Source: Pseudomonas hamedanensis (GTDB lineage: Bacteria > Pseudomonadota > Gammaproteobacteria > Pseudomonadales > Pseudomonadaceae). From it: 64,000 nucleotides of DNA. The DNA lies in the NCBI RefSeq assembly GCF_014268595.2, contig NZ_CP077091.1, positions 3,950,001 to 4,014,000 of the forward strand, written 5' to 3'. The notes beneath the pieces are model-generated. The model searched no databases. It was not told the origin of the DNA and worked only from the letters and a program-made list of their open reading frames with translations. Position numbers and translations under genes: made by a program. Shown in pieces: positions 9,779 through 19,352 of this stretch. Every line of letters starts with the position of its first letter. Within the stretch, counting starts at the first letter, position 1.

Positions 9779-10096
9779 ATGCGTTTTCTTTCGAATTTGC
9801 TGTTCCCTTCTGCTGTATTGATGGTCTGCTGGGCGGCGCCTGCCAGCGCCTTTGATGCCTTCAATGCGTCGACCCAAGGCACCGTTGTCAGCGGTTACGC
9901 CACCAGCATGGTGTCTTCTGCACCGTTCGACCGTAAACTGCTGCTCGCCGCTCACGATGACGCGGCGGCATTCGTTGCCAGTGACGGTGAATGGCGAGGT
10001 GCCCGGCTGGAGTCCGCGCTGCATTATCTGCGCAAGACCCGGCCAAAACTTCATGCCAGCGACCTTGAACTGGCCGAGGCAATTCTCGTCCAATAG
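9779..10096 (+). CDS. DUF2388 exported protein, copy 2
   Basis: 105 residues with signal peptide MRFLSNLLFPSAVLMVCWAA ending PASA. The conserved core is present in variant form: FDRKLLLAAHDDAAAFVASD, then GEWRGARLESALHYLR. Compared with copies 1 and 3, the TSDVTSSFRDDK segment is replaced by SMVSSAPFDRK, so this is the most divergent copy. It lies after a hairpin that may reduce its expression relative to copy 1. Function unknown. Confidence 0.82.
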   Translation: MRFLSNLLFPSAVLMVCWAAPASAFDAFNASTQGTVVSGYATSMVSSAPFDRKLLLAAHDDAAAFVASDGEWRGARLESALHYLRKTRPKLHASDLELAEAILVQ

Positions 10097-10123
10097 TTAT
10101 CCTTGTCCTTCCGGAGTCGTTCC

Positions 10124-10444
10124 ATGCGTAGCCCGCTGATTGCTGCCGCCCTTGGCCTGTTTTTGTTGGCCGACGTGGCCCAGGCGCAAACCCTGGTAGC
10201 CACCAGTAACATCATCGTTCGTGCCTCCCAGCGCACCATCGATTTCACCTCCGACACCACCACGTCCATCCGCGATTCGAAAATCATCCGCGAAGCCCAT
10301 GACGACGCCGCCAGTTTCGTCGCCAGCAACGGCGACATCCGCGGTGCTCACCTCGAAGCTGCGCTCAATACCCTGCGTACCCGCGTGCCGGAAGCGCGCG
10401 ACGCCAGTGACCAGGTACTCGCCGAAGCTATCCTCGCACTGTGA
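10124..10444 (+). CDS. DUF2388 exported protein, copy 3
   Basis: 106 residues. Signal peptide MRSPLIAAALGLFLLADVAQA, then TTTSIRDSKIIREAHDDAASF and VASNGDIRGAHLEAALNTLR. The ATG at 10124 has GGAG at 10113-10116; an in-frame start at 10103 would lengthen the N-terminus and lacks a site. Its TGA overlaps the GTG of the next gene by four bases, so translation of the HExxH/Lnb-like protein is probably coupled to this copy. Confidence 0.83.
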   Translation: MRSPLIAAALGLFLLADVAQAQTLVATSNIIVRASQRTIDFTSDTTTSIRDSKIIREAHDDAASFVASNGDIRGAHLEAALNTLRTRVPEARDASDQVLAEAILAL

Positions 10445-12402
10445 GGTCCATGGGTGCCTGGCTGCTGGCCGGGGCGTTGTTGCTGCTTGGCAACAGCGCC
10501 CACGCCGGCCTGCAATTGCGGCTCAAGAGTGACGGTCTGAGCCCCGCCCAGCAACAGGCCAGCCAGGCGCTGATCGATGAGGCCCTGCAGAAGCTGCCGC
10601 CGAGCTTCATCGAGCGGCTGGACCGGCGCATCGATGTCGGCTGGACCGACGATATGCCCGCCAATGCTTACGGGCAGGCGACGCTGGTTTCCGAGCTCGA
10701 TCTGAATCGCAAGCTGCTCGCCGGCCTTACCGACGGCAGCGCCGCCAAAACAAAGACCAATCGCCCCCACGGCACTGTGCGTCAGGAACTGCTCGCCACG
10801 GTGCTGCACGAAATCACTCATATTTATGACCGCGCGCGCTTATGGCCGGGCGCCGAACGCACGCTGGTCCAACGCTGCACCCGGCGTTTCGATAGCGCAG
10901 GACTGATCGGCATTCCCGATGAGTGTCGCGGACAGAATGGCCGTCGCTTCACCCTCAGTGACGACCCGCGCCTGCTCGACCTTGCCGGCTGGCAGCAATA
11001 TGTCGGTCGTCGCGGCGAGCGTGAACAACACAACCGGCAGATCGCCCGCAGCCCTGATCTGTACGAAATTTCAAGCCCCAAGGAATTCGTCGCGGTCAAC
11101 ATGGAGTACTTCCTCCTCGACCCGAGCTACGCCTGTCGCCGTCCGGCGCTGTATCGCTACTACAAGGACCACTTCGGCTGGGCGCCATCGGGCAAGGACA
11201 CCTGCAGCAAGAGCTTTGCCTTCCTCAATGCGGGCAATGACTTCGCCAGGCAGCCCTTGGGGCGCGTCGATCCGGAACGCGTCTATGCCGTCGATTACCT
11301 GCTGGCCGAGGCGAATCAGAACTGGGTCAGCCGCTGGGGCCACAGCATGTTGCGCCTGGTCATCTGCGCGCCGGGCCGCCCGCGTGGCCCGGATTGCCGC
11401 CTCGACCTCGATCATCATCTGGTGTGGTCGTACCGCGCCTTTGTTGGCGACGTGCAGCTGTCGAGCTGGGACGGACTGGTTGGCAAATACCCCTCGCGCC
11501 TGTTCGTATTGCCGTTGGCACAAGTGATCGACGAATACACCAAGACCGAATTGCGCAGCCTCGCCTCCGTGCCGCTGAAGCTGTCCCGCGAGGAAATCGA
11601 AGGCGTCGTCGAACATGCCGCCGAGATGCACTGGAGCTACGACGGCAACTATTTTTTCCTCTCCAACAACTGCGCGGTGGAAGGTTTGAAACTGTTGCGC
11701 AGCGGCAGCAACAACAGCCAACTCGTTGGGCTCGACAGCATCATGCCCAATGGCTTGCTCGAAGTGCTCAAGGGCCGAGGATTGGCCGACACCAGCGTGC
11801 TCGACGATCCGAAAGAAGCGCTGCGTCTGGGTTATCGCTTCGACTCGTTCCGTGATCGCTATCAGGCGATGTTCGATGTGCTGAAGAAGCAACTGCCGAT
11901 CAAGCAGACCACCGTCGAGGACTGGCTTTCGTTGACAGCAGAGGAACGCCGGGAATGGTTCGAACGAGCCGACCTGCGTACCAGTGCGGCGCTGCTGCTA
12001 TTGGAGCAGGCCAGTTTCCGTCGGCAGTTGCTGCTCGCGCAGGACGAGGTCAAACAGCGCTACCTCGGCGCGCGCGAACTGGAGAATGGTGGCATGGATA
12101 AAGCCAACGCTACCTTGCAGCAGATCCTCGCCAACAGCGGTTTCCTAAGCCGTCCGGCGGAGCTGCTCGACTCAAAAGGTTATGGATTACCGCAGCCAAG
12201 CGAGTTTGACAGGCTGGAAGCAGAAAGCAGTCAGCGGCAGAAGAAGCTGCTGGCCCTGTCCGGCGATCTCGATACCGAAGTGCGCAAGCTGCTCGAACCC
12301 AAGCGTGCCGCCGAGATTGCCGCCAGCGAGGCCAACGTGAAGCAGATTGGCGAGCATCTGCGCAAATTGCACAAGGCCTCGGGCGGACTGCAATTGCCCT
12401 GA
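10441..12402 (+). CDS. Large periplasmic protein with an HExxH motif and a DUF4105 (Lnb-like) domain
   Basis: 653 residues. Signal peptide MRSMGAWLLAGALLLLGNSA ending HA (residue 22). Residues 118-128, LATVLHEITHI, give a zincin-type H123-E124-x-x-H127 pair, and SPKEFVAVN (E215) is a possible third ligand. Residues about 280-460 form a DUF4105 domain with SRWGHSMLRL (H301) and FFLSNNCAVEG (C411), the Cys/His pair expected of the NlpC/P60-like fold shared with the lipoprotein N-acyltransferase Lnb. The C-terminal 170 residues are charged and helical. The GTG at 10441 overlaps the previous stop (GTGA); an ATG at 10450 is the alternative. Exact chemistry unknown; acyl transfer or amide hydrolysis in the periplasm is an inference. 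Confidence 0.82.
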   Translation: MRSMGAWLLAGALLLLGNSAHAGLQLRLKSDGLSPAQQQASQALIDEALQKLPPSFIERLDRRIDVGWTDDMPANAYGQATLVSELDLNRKLLAGLTDGSAAKTKTNRPHGTVRQELLATVLHEITHIYDRARLWPGAERTLVQRCTRRFDSAGLIGIPDECRGQNGRRFTLSDDPRLLDLAGWQQYVGRRGEREQHNRQIARSPDLYEISSPKEFVAVNMEYFLLDPSYACRRPALYRYYKDHFGWAPSGKDTCSKSFAFLNAGNDFARQPLGRVDPERVYAVDYLLAEANQNWVSRWGHSMLRLVICAPGRPRGPDCRLDLDHHLVWSYRAFVGDVQLSSWDGLVGKYPSRLFVLPLAQVIDEYTKTELRSLASVPLKLSREEIEGVVEHAAEMHWSYDGNYFFLSNNCAVEGLKLLRSGSNNSQLVGLDSIMPNGLLEVLKGRGLADTSVLDDPKEALRLGYRFDSFRDRYQAMFDVLKKQLPIKQTTVEDWLSLTAEERREWFERADLRTSAALLLLEQASFRRQLLLAQDEVKQRYLGARELENGGMDKANATLQQILANSGFLSRPAELLDSKGYGLPQPSEFDRLEAESSQRQKKLLALSGDLDTEVRKLLEPKRAAEIAASEANVKQIGEHLRKLHKASGGLQLP

Positions 12403-12407
12403 AAAAC

Positions 12408-12442
12408 AAAAAGGCTTCAGAACACGGTTCTGAAGCCTTTTT
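12408..12442. terminator. Bidirectional terminator between the DUF4105 gene and trpA
   Basis: 16-bp stem from AAAAAGGCTTCAGAAC (12408-12423) to GTTCTGAAGCCTTTTT (12427-12442) with a three-base loop and A/T flanks on both sides. It lies between convergent stops and can serve both strands. Confidence 0.92.
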
Positions 12443-12459
12443 GTTTATTCTTTGTGCGC

Positions 12460-13268
12460 TTAGCCGCGAGCCTTGCGCACGCCTTGTGACAGCGCGGAGC
12501 ACAGGCTCAATACACCGTCGATCGCCTGCTCAGGCGTATCGGCGCTGGCGATATGGTCGATCAAGGCCGAGCCCACCACCACACCGTCCGCCAGACGCGC
12601 GATCGCCGCGGCTTGCTCCGGCGTGCGGATACCAAAACCAATGCTGATCGGCAGATCGGTGTGCCGACGCAGACGCGCAACCGCCTCTTCGACATGCTCC
12701 AGCGTCGCCGCACCCGCCCCGGTCACACCCGCAACCGACACGTAGTAGACGAAACCGGAACTGCCGTTGAGCACGCGCGGTAAACGCGCGTCGTCGGTGG
12801 TCGGCGTGGTCAGGCGAATGAAGTCCAGGCCGGCCGCCTGCGCCGGGTCGCACAGCTCTTCGTTGTGCTCCGGCGGCATGTCGACCACGATCAGGCCATC
12901 GACGCCAGCGTCTTTAGCCTCAGCAATGAAGCGCTCGACGCCGAATTTATGAATCGGGTTGAAATAGCCCATCAGCACCAGCGGCGTGTCGCTGTTGCCG
13001 GCACGGAACTCACGCACCATCTGCAGGGTTTTCGCCAGGTTCTGTTTGGCGCCCAGCGCACGAATGTTCGCCAATTGGATGGCCGGGCCGTCGGCCATCG
13101 GATCGGTAAACGGCATGCCCAGTTCAATCACGTCGGCACCTGCCGCCGGCAAGCCTTTGAGGATCGCCAGCGAGGTGTCGTAGTCAGGATCGCCAGCGGT
13201 CACGAAGGTCACCAGCGCGGCGCGGTTCTGTTGCTTGAGGTCGGCAAAGCGGGTTTGCAGGCGGCTCA

Positions 13269-13269
<1 letters not shown>
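12460..13269 (-). CDS. trpA: Tryptophan synthase alpha chain
   Basis: 269 residues; cleaves indole-3-glycerol phosphate to indole, which is channelled to TrpB. The catalytic pair E49 ([19 protein letters not shown]) and D60 is present, as are the [10 protein letters not shown] and FGIRTPEQA phosphate-binding loops. The start ATG at 13269 shares one base with the trpB stop (TGATG), so the two are translationally coupled in the trpBA operon, divergent from trpI. Confidence 0.97.
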
Positions 13270-14614
<1,345 letters not shown>

Positions 14615-15532
14615 ATGAGCCACGACCTGCCCCCGTTGAATGCCCTCCGCGCCTTCGAGGCCACTGCCCGTCTGAACAGCGTCAGTCAGGCGGCCGAGCA
14701 GTTGCACGTTACCCATGGGGCTGTCAGCCGCCAGCTGAAAGTGCTGGAAGAACACCTCGGCGTCAGTTTGTTCGTCAAGGACGGGCGCGGCTTGAAACTC
14801 ACAGATGCCGGGGTACGTTTGCGCGATGCCAGCGGCGAAGCGTTTGATCGGTTGCGCAGTGTTTGCGCCGAATTGACGCAAAGTACCGCCGATGCGCCGT
14901 TCGTGCTCGGCTGTTCCGGAAGCCTGCTGGCGCGCTGGTTTATTCCGCGCCTGGGACGTCTGAATGCCGACCTGCCGGACTTGCGCCTGCACTTGTCGGC
15001 CGGTGAGGGTGATCTCGATCCGCGTCGGCCCGGGCTGGATGCTTTGTTGCTGTTCGCCGAACCACCGTGGCCGGCTGATATGCAGGTCTACGAACTGGCG
15101 GCAGAGCGCATCGGCCCAGTGATGAGTCCGTTGTTCAGTGGCTATCAACGCTTGCGCACAGCGCCCGCTTCGGCATTGCTCAAAGAACCGCTGCTGCACA
15201 CGACGTCGCGCCCGCAAGCCTGGCCAAGCTGGGCGCAGCAATACGCCCTCGACGCCAAGGCGTTAAGGCTTGGGCAAGGATTCGAGCATTTGTATTACTT
15301 GCTGGAGGCTGCGGTGGCAGGCCTGGGCGTGGCCATCGCGCCGGAGCCGCTGGTGACTGAAGATTTGAAGGCCGGGCGCCTCGTTGCACCGTGGGGCTTT
15401 TGCGAAACCCCGGCGCAACTGGCGTTGTGGCTACCCAAGCGCGCCGCGGACGGGCGCGCCCGGCAACTGGCGCAATGGCTCAAGAACGAGCTGCGCCAGA
15501 CGGATCACTCGCCGCGCTTGAACAGCAAATAA
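14615..15532 (+). CDS. trpI: LysR-family activator of trpBA, TrpI
   Basis: 305 residues. The N-terminal helix-turn-helix carries [22 protein letters not shown] followed by [20 protein letters not shown] (split here for reading). The effector domain follows. Divergence from trpBA identifies it as TrpI rather than a generic LysR/GcvA-type regulator. The ATG at 14615 has a modest AGGAA site. The last 28 bases overlap the 3' end of the convergent DUF883 gene. Confidence 0.93.
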   Translation: MSHDLPPLNALRAFEATARLNSVSQAAEQLHVTHGAVSRQLKVLEEHLGVSLFVKDGRGLKLTDAGVRLRDASGEAFDRLRSVCAELTQSTADAPFVLGCSGSLLARWFIPRLGRLNADLPDLRLHLSAGEGDLDPRRPGLDALLLFAEPPWPADMQVYELAAERIGPVMSPLFSGYQRLRTAPASALLKEPLLHTTSRPQAWPSWAQQYALDAKALRLGQGFEHLYYLLEAAVAGLGVAIAPEPLVTEDLKAGRLVAPWGFCETPAQLALWLPKRAADGRARQLAQWLKNELRQTDHSPRLNSK

Positions 15533-15831
15533 GCCGCCAGCAGACCGATTGCACCGACCGCCACGCCGGCGGTGGTCCACGGATGCTCCTGCGCGTAGTC
15601 GCGGGTCGCGATGCCGGTCTCGCGGGTTTTCACTTTGACTTCTTCATAAGCGTCGCTGAGCAGATGACGCGAGTGCTTCAGCGCACTTTCAGCATTGCTT
15701 TTCAGCGCCTTGAGGGTCTTGCGCGACTCGTCCGAAGCATCGTCTTTCAAGCTTTCCAACGATTTGAGCAGACTCTCGATCTCGGCTTCCATGCTTTGCA
15801 ACGAGGCTTTACGTAAAGAGGTGTTGGCCAT
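15505..15831 (-). CDS. DUF883 family (ElaB/YqjD-like) inner-membrane protein
   Basis: 108 residues. The first 80 residues are a charged amphipathic helix ([20 protein letters not shown]), then a single C-terminal membrane helix [20 protein letters not shown] and a basic end. Relatives such as E. coli ElaB and YqjD are tail-anchored proteins, some ribosome-associated in stationary phase. An upstream extension of the frame to 15969 is rejected because the ATG at 15831 has an AGGAGA site. The 3' end overlaps trpI tail to tail. Confidence 0.88.
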   Translation of the reverse strand: MANTSLRKASLQSMEAEIESLLKSLESLKDDASDESRKTLKALKSNAESALKHSRHLLSDAYEEVKVKTRETGIATRDYAQEHPWTTAGVAVGAIGLLAAYLLFKRGE

Positions 15832-15986
15832 GGTGGCTCTCCTGCATTGGTGATGAGTGGCGTGTGTTGGTTGGGACTTCGCCGCTTCGAGAAAGTGCAG
15901 AAAATCTGAACTTCGGCAGCGCAACGCCGCCGAAACCACAGAACGATTCACTGCTAGTCTCAATTCCACACGCCAAGGAGATCGCC

Positions 15987-16202
15987 ATGAGTGACCATCA
16001 CACCTACAAGAAAGTCGAGCTGGTCGGTTCGTCGACCACCAGCATCGAAGACGCCATCAACAACGCCTTGGCCGAAGCCAATAAAACCCTGCGCAACCTG
16101 GAGTGGTTTGAAGTGACCGAGACCCGGGGTCATATCGAAAACGGCCAGGTGGCACATTTTCAGGTGACGTTGAAAGTCGGTTTCAAGATCGCCGCCAGCT
16201 GA
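15987..16202 (+). CDS. Dodecin flavin-binding protein
   Basis: 71 residues, [20 protein letters not shown], a typical dodecin: beta-alpha-beta-beta with [20 protein letters not shown], including the Trp (W36 region) that stacks on flavin in the dodecamer. Dodecins store or buffer flavin/CoA in the cytoplasm. The ribosome site AAGGAG (15975-15980) fixes the start within a longer open frame. Monocistronic and divergent from the DUF883 gene. Confidence 0.92.
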   Translation: MSDHHTYKKVELVGSSTTSIEDAINNALAEANKTLRNLEWFEVTETRGHIENGQVAHFQVTLKVGFKIAAS

Positions 16203-16328
16203 GTTTGGTCCGGTCTTCTGAACTTGCGCGCTGGCGGAGTGCCATAGGGAATGGCAAAGCGCTATAGGTGAGCGTATCGGGCGAGGTCTCGATGCGCGCC
16301 TTTTTCAATCCGACCAGGAGTGCAACCG

Positions 16329-16553
16329 ATGAAGAAGATCATGTTGGCAGTAGGTTTGTTGAGCCTTGCCGGTGGTGCGTTTGCTGCCGGCAAGCCTTGT
16401 GAAGAGCTGAAAGCCGAGATCGCGGCGAAGCTCGACGCCAAAGGTGTTTCCGGCTATTCGCTGGAGGTAGTCGACAAGGGCGCGGCGGCTGACGCCAAAG
16501 TGGTCGGGACCTGCGAAGGTGGCAGCAAGGAAATCGTCTACAAGCGCGGTTGA
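16329..16553 (+). CDS. DUF1161 exported protein, copy 1
   Basis: 74 residues: signal peptide MKKIMLAVGLLSLAGGAFA, then KPCEELKAEIAAKLDAKGVSGY and a second Cys in VGTCEGGSKEIVYKR. The two Cys probably form a disulphide in the periplasm. Ribosome site AGGAG at 16316-16320. A paralogue lies 2.1 kb downstream (18649-18888). Function unknown. Confidence 0.87.
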   Translation: MKKIMLAVGLLSLAGGAFAAGKPCEELKAEIAAKLDAKGVSGYSLEVVDKGAAADAKVVGTCEGGSKEIVYKRG

Positions 16554-16568
16554 TTGCGCCTGAAATAC

Positions 16569-16597
16569 AAAAGCCGACGCGGATGCGTCGGCTTTTT
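16569..16597 (+). terminator. Intrinsic terminator after DUF1161 copy 1
   Basis: Stem AAAAGCCGACGC / GCGTCGGCTTTT with GGAT loop and six Ts. Confidence 0.92.
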
Positions 16598-16617
16598 TAT
16601 GGACACCATGTGCCTAA

Positions 16618-16706
16618 TGTGGGAGCGAGCTTGCTCGCGAAAGCGGTGGGTCAATGGCATATTGAGTGTCTGACACTCCGTATTCGCGAGCAAGCTCGCT
16701 CCCACA
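16618..16706. repeat. REP doublet (REPIN), GTGGGAGCGAGC type
   Basis: Two inverted REP copies: TGTGGGAGCGAGCTTGCTCG near 16618-16637 and its inverse ending CGCTCCCACA at 16706, around a 45-base spacer. Each copy is itself palindromic (GCGAGCTTGCTCGC). It lies between the terminator of the DUF1161 gene and the 3' end of the luciferase-like gene. Confidence 0.93.
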
Positions 16707-16724
16707 AGGGGTATGTGCGGAATC

Positions 16725-17726
16725 TTACCCCTTCATGACTTGCGCCAGCAGTTCGTACGAATGCACGCGATCAGCGTGCTCATACAAATCGCTGGTGAAA
16801 ATCAGCTCATCCGCCTGTGTCTGCTCAATCAGCACCTCCAGCTTGGCGCGGATCTTCTGCGGGCCGCCGACCATTGCCAGGCCGAGGAAATCACCGACGG
16901 CTTCCCGTTCGTGGGGCAACCACAGGCCGTCCATGGTTTTCACCGGTGGGCGCTGCACCAGGCTTTGCCCGCGCATCAGCGCAAGGATGCGCTGGTACAC
17001 CGATGTCGCCAGATAATCGGCCTGTTCGTCGGTATCCGCTGCTACCAACGGCACACCAAGCATCACGTAGGGCTTGTCGAGTACCGCCGACGGCTTGAAG
17101 TGGTTGCGATAGACGCGGATCGCCTCGTGCATGAAGCGTGGCGCAAAGTGCGAGGCGAAGGCGTAAGGCAAACCGCGCTCGCCGGCCAGTTGCGCGCTGA
17201 ACAGGCTTGAGCCGAGCAGCCAGACCGGCACGTTGGTGCCGGTGCCGGGCATGGCGATCACCCGTTGCTCCGGCGTGCGCGGGCCGAGGTAGCGCATCAG
17301 TTCGGCAACGTCTTCGGGAAAGTCGTCGGCACTGCCGGAGCGTTCGCGGCGCAAGGCGCGGGCGGCCATCTGGTCGGAGCCGGGCGCGCGGCCCAGGCCC
17401 AGATCAATCCGTCCCGGGTACAGGCTTTCCAAGGTGCCGAACTGCTCGGCAATCACCAGCGGCGCGTGGTTGGGTAGCATCACGCCACCGGAACCCACGC
17501 GAATCGTCGAAGTGCCGCCCGCCAGATAACCGAGCAACACCGAAGTGGCCGAACTGGCGATGCCGTCCATGTTGTGGTGCTCAGCAACCCAGAACCGTGT
17601 GTAGCCGAGTTTCTCGGCATGCTGGGCCAGATCCAGCGAATTGCGCAGCGACTGCGCGGGGCTGCCGTTCTCGCGCACCGGCACCAGATCGAGGGTGGAA
17701 AATTTTACGTCGGACAGTTGTTTCAT
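16725..17726 (-). CDS. Luciferase-like (LLM) flavin monooxygenase family protein, YhbW-like
   Basis: 333 residues of the bacterial-luciferase TIM-barrel family, group with [18 protein letters not shown] and [19 protein letters not shown] near the start, [20 protein letters not shown], and [19 protein letters not shown] (phosphate/flavin site). Substrate unknown; F420 use is unlikely in a pseudomonad, so FMN is assumed. Start ATG at 17726. Its GGAG ribosome site sits inside an unusual alternative hairpin (see 17727-17780). Monocistronic. Confidence 0.88.
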   Translation of the reverse strand: MKQLSDVKFSTLDLVPVRENGSPAQSLRNSLDLAQHAEKLGYTRFWVAEHHNMDGIASSATSVLLGYLAGGTSTIRVGSGGVMLPNHAPLVIAEQFGTLESLYPGRIDLGLGRAPGSDQMAARALRRERSGSADDFPEDVAELMRYLGPRTPEQRVIAMPGTGTNVPVWLLGSSLFSAQLAGERGLPYAFASHFAPRFMHEAIRVYRNHFKPSAVLDKPYVMLGVPLVAADTDEQADYLATSVYQRILALMRGQSLVQRPPVKTMDGLWLPHEREAVGDFLGLAMVGGPQKIRAKLEVLIEQTQADELIFTSDLYEHADRVHSYELLAQVMKG

Positions 17727-17780
17727 GAACCTGCGTCTCCAAGTGGGGAGGCAGGTTTTTCTTGCGAACGAAAACCTGCC
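17727..17780 (-). promoter_or_regulatory. Three-segment alternative fold over the ribosome site of the LLM gene
   Basis: In plus-strand terms, segment C is AACCTGC-G-TCTCC (17728-17740), segment B is GGGGA-G-GCAGGTTTT (17745-17759) and segment A is AAAACCTGCC (17771-17780). B can pair with C (12 bp with one G-U) or with A (10 bp perfect). In the minus-strand mRNA the order is A, B, C, AUG, and C holds the GGAGA ribosome site. Thus A:B would expose and B:C would hide the site. On the plus strand C:B followed by five Ts looks like a terminator, which is the simpler alternative. Confidence 0.5.
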
Positions 17781-17966
17781 AGATCCATAAGCGTGTTTTG
17801 TGCAATAAGGGCATATACCCGAGATTCAATAGCAGCAAAGAAATTTCCTACTAAAAAAGTCAACGATTCAGCCAGGCTGAACTTTGTTCCGCCGTCTATC
17901 CTCAGAAGCCTTGCATGCAACAACCACGACGGCGCGGCGTTGCGCGCCACATTTGAGGAGGCAGAC

Positions 17967-18398
17967 ATGGCTATCGTGAAAAAGGCATCCGCGCATTGGG
18001 AAGGCGACCTGAAAACCGGTCTCGGCTCGATTTCCACCGAAACCGGCGTACTCAGAGAAGCCCCCTACGGCTTCAAGGCACGCTTTGAAGGCGGCAAGGG
18101 CACCAACCCCGAAGAACTGATCGGCGCGGCCCACGCCGGCTGCTTCTCCATGGCGTTTTCGATGATTCTTGGCGACGCCGGCCTGAAGGCGGACAGCATC
18201 GACACCAACGCTGAAGTGACCCTCGATCAGGTCGATGGCGGCTTCGCGATCACCGCAGTGAAGCTGATTCTCAAGGCGAAGATCCCGGGCGCGACTCAGC
18301 AGCAGTTTGAGGAGTTGAGCAACAAGGCCAAGGAAGGCTGCCCGGTTTCCAAGGTATTGAATGCGAAGATTACGCTGGAGGCTTCGCTGGTCAGCTGA
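17967..18398 (+). CDS. osmC: OsmC-type organic hydroperoxide reductase
   Basis: 143 residues, MAIVKKASAHWEGDLKTGLG. The two redox cysteines of the OsmC/Ohr fold are seen at C59 (AAHAGCFSMAF) and C125 (EGCPVSKV). The OsmC branch rather than Ohr is favoured by the N-terminal ASAHWEGDLKTGLGSIST. It reduces organic peroxides and is usually induced by osmotic or stationary-phase stress. The ATG at 17967 has a TGAGGAGG site; longer open-frame starts upstream are rejected. Confidence 0.9.
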   Translation: MAIVKKASAHWEGDLKTGLGSISTETGVLREAPYGFKARFEGGKGTNPEELIGAAHAGCFSMAFSMILGDAGLKADSIDTNAEVTLDQVDGGFAITAVKLILKAKIPGATQQQFEELSNKAKEGCPVSKVLNAKITLEASLVS

Positions 18399-18434
18399 TT
18401 TGGCGTTTGCTGGTCTGGTGTTTGCTGGTCTGGC

Positions 18435-18523
18435 GCTATCGCGAGCAGGCTCACTCCTACAGGGGATCGCATTCCAACTGGATAAATGCGATCCCCTGTG
18501 GGAGCGAGCCTGCTCGCGATAGC
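18435..18523. repeat. REP doublet, mixed GTAGGAGTGAGCC / GTGGGAGCGAGCC type
   Basis: GCTATCGCGAGCAGGCTCAC at 18435-18454 and its inverse CTGCTCGCGATAGC ending at 18523. The left copy is of the CTCCTAC subtype and the right copy of the GTGGGAGCG subtype. The inner spacer GGGGATCGCATT / AATGCGATCCCC is itself a long palindrome, so the whole element can fold into one hairpin. Confidence 0.92.
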
Positions 18524-18648
18524 AATCTGAACATCACGCACATCTCAAGGTGTGAGCAAAGTCAGAACCCGCTCGATGAAAATGTGGTCGAATAATCGAC
18601 AGCAGCTTCAGCGCACGCCCGTGCGCGCTGCCTCAAGGAGCTTCACTG

Positions 18649-18888
18649 ATGAAACGTATTGGCTTGGCGATCCTTTGCAGTGCACTGGCCACGTCCGCTA
18701 TCGCAGCCCCCAAGAACTGCGAAGAGCTCAGAAAAGAAATCGAAATCAAGATTCAGGCGAAAGCCATACCCTCGTACACCTTGGAAATCATCACCAAGGA
18801 AGAGGCAAAGCAGCACGACTCAGCCATGATTGTCGGTTCGTGCGAGAACGGTAAGAAGAGAATCATCTACCAGAAAAACGGCAACTGA
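18649..18888 (+). CDS. DUF1161 exported protein, copy 2
   Basis: 79 residues: signal peptide MKRIGLAILCSALATSAIA, then PKNCEELRKEIEIKIQAKAI and MIVGSCENGKKRIIYQK, the same layout as the copy at 16329. The pair is separated by the LLM gene and osmC. Ribosome site AAGGAG about seven bases before the ATG. Ends four bases from the convergent lipoprotein gene. Function unknown. Confidence 0.86.
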   Translation: MKRIGLAILCSALATSAIAAPKNCEELRKEIEIKIQAKAIPSYTLEIITKEEAKQHDSAMIVGSCENGKKRIIYQKNGN

Positions 18889-18892
18889 ATTG

Positions 18893-19312
18893 CTAGATGA
18901 TGCAGTTGAATTCCCGGTCTTCAGCAACGATCTCGCGCCTGGCGTTGTACAAGCGTGCGCTTGGGGTGAACGCCAACGAGCGCCCTTCCAGCAGATAACG
19001 CTGACCGGCCTCGAAGTGGTCGTAACGGATCGTCAGGTAACACAGACGCTCTACCGGGCCGGTCAGCAGACTGCCACCGCCGCCAAACACTTCGAAGTCG
19101 AAACGCACCCGTAACTCATGGCTACCGGGCGTTACCTGAAAAAAACGGCCGTCGCGCAATCGCTGGTTATCGAGACGTTCGGCCATCAACAGCTTGCCGC
19201 CAGGGCTTGGCGTCGAGAATTCGATCCAGGCCATTTGCGGGTCGACGGCCGGTAACGGCGCCTGACAACCGGCGACAAGACTGGCGATGAGCAACAGCGG
19301 CAACCTACGCAT
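18893..19312 (-). CDS. Small lipoprotein, copy B of a paralogous pair
   Basis: 139 residues with a lipobox LVAGC (Cys16) after MRRLPLLLIAS. The mature part matches the upstream neighbour in layout: MAWIEFSTPSPG, FQVTPGSHELRVRFDFEV, CYLTIRYDHFEAGQRYLLEG, ARLYNARREIVAED and a C-terminal Cys. The start at 19312 is chosen because it gives a clean signal peptide; the frame is open to 19408. Probably an outer-membrane or periplasmic-facing lipoprotein of unknown role. Confidence 0.83.
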   Translation of the reverse strand: MRRLPLLLIASLVAGCQAPLPAVDPQMAWIEFSTPSPGGKLLMAERLDNQRLRDGRFFQVTPGSHELRVRFDFEVFGGGGSLLTGPVERLCYLTIRYDHFEAGQRYLLEGRSLAFTPSARLYNARREIVAEDREFNCII

Positions 19313-19352
19313 GACGGAAATCCACAGATCTGAATCACCAGCATAGCGCCGA

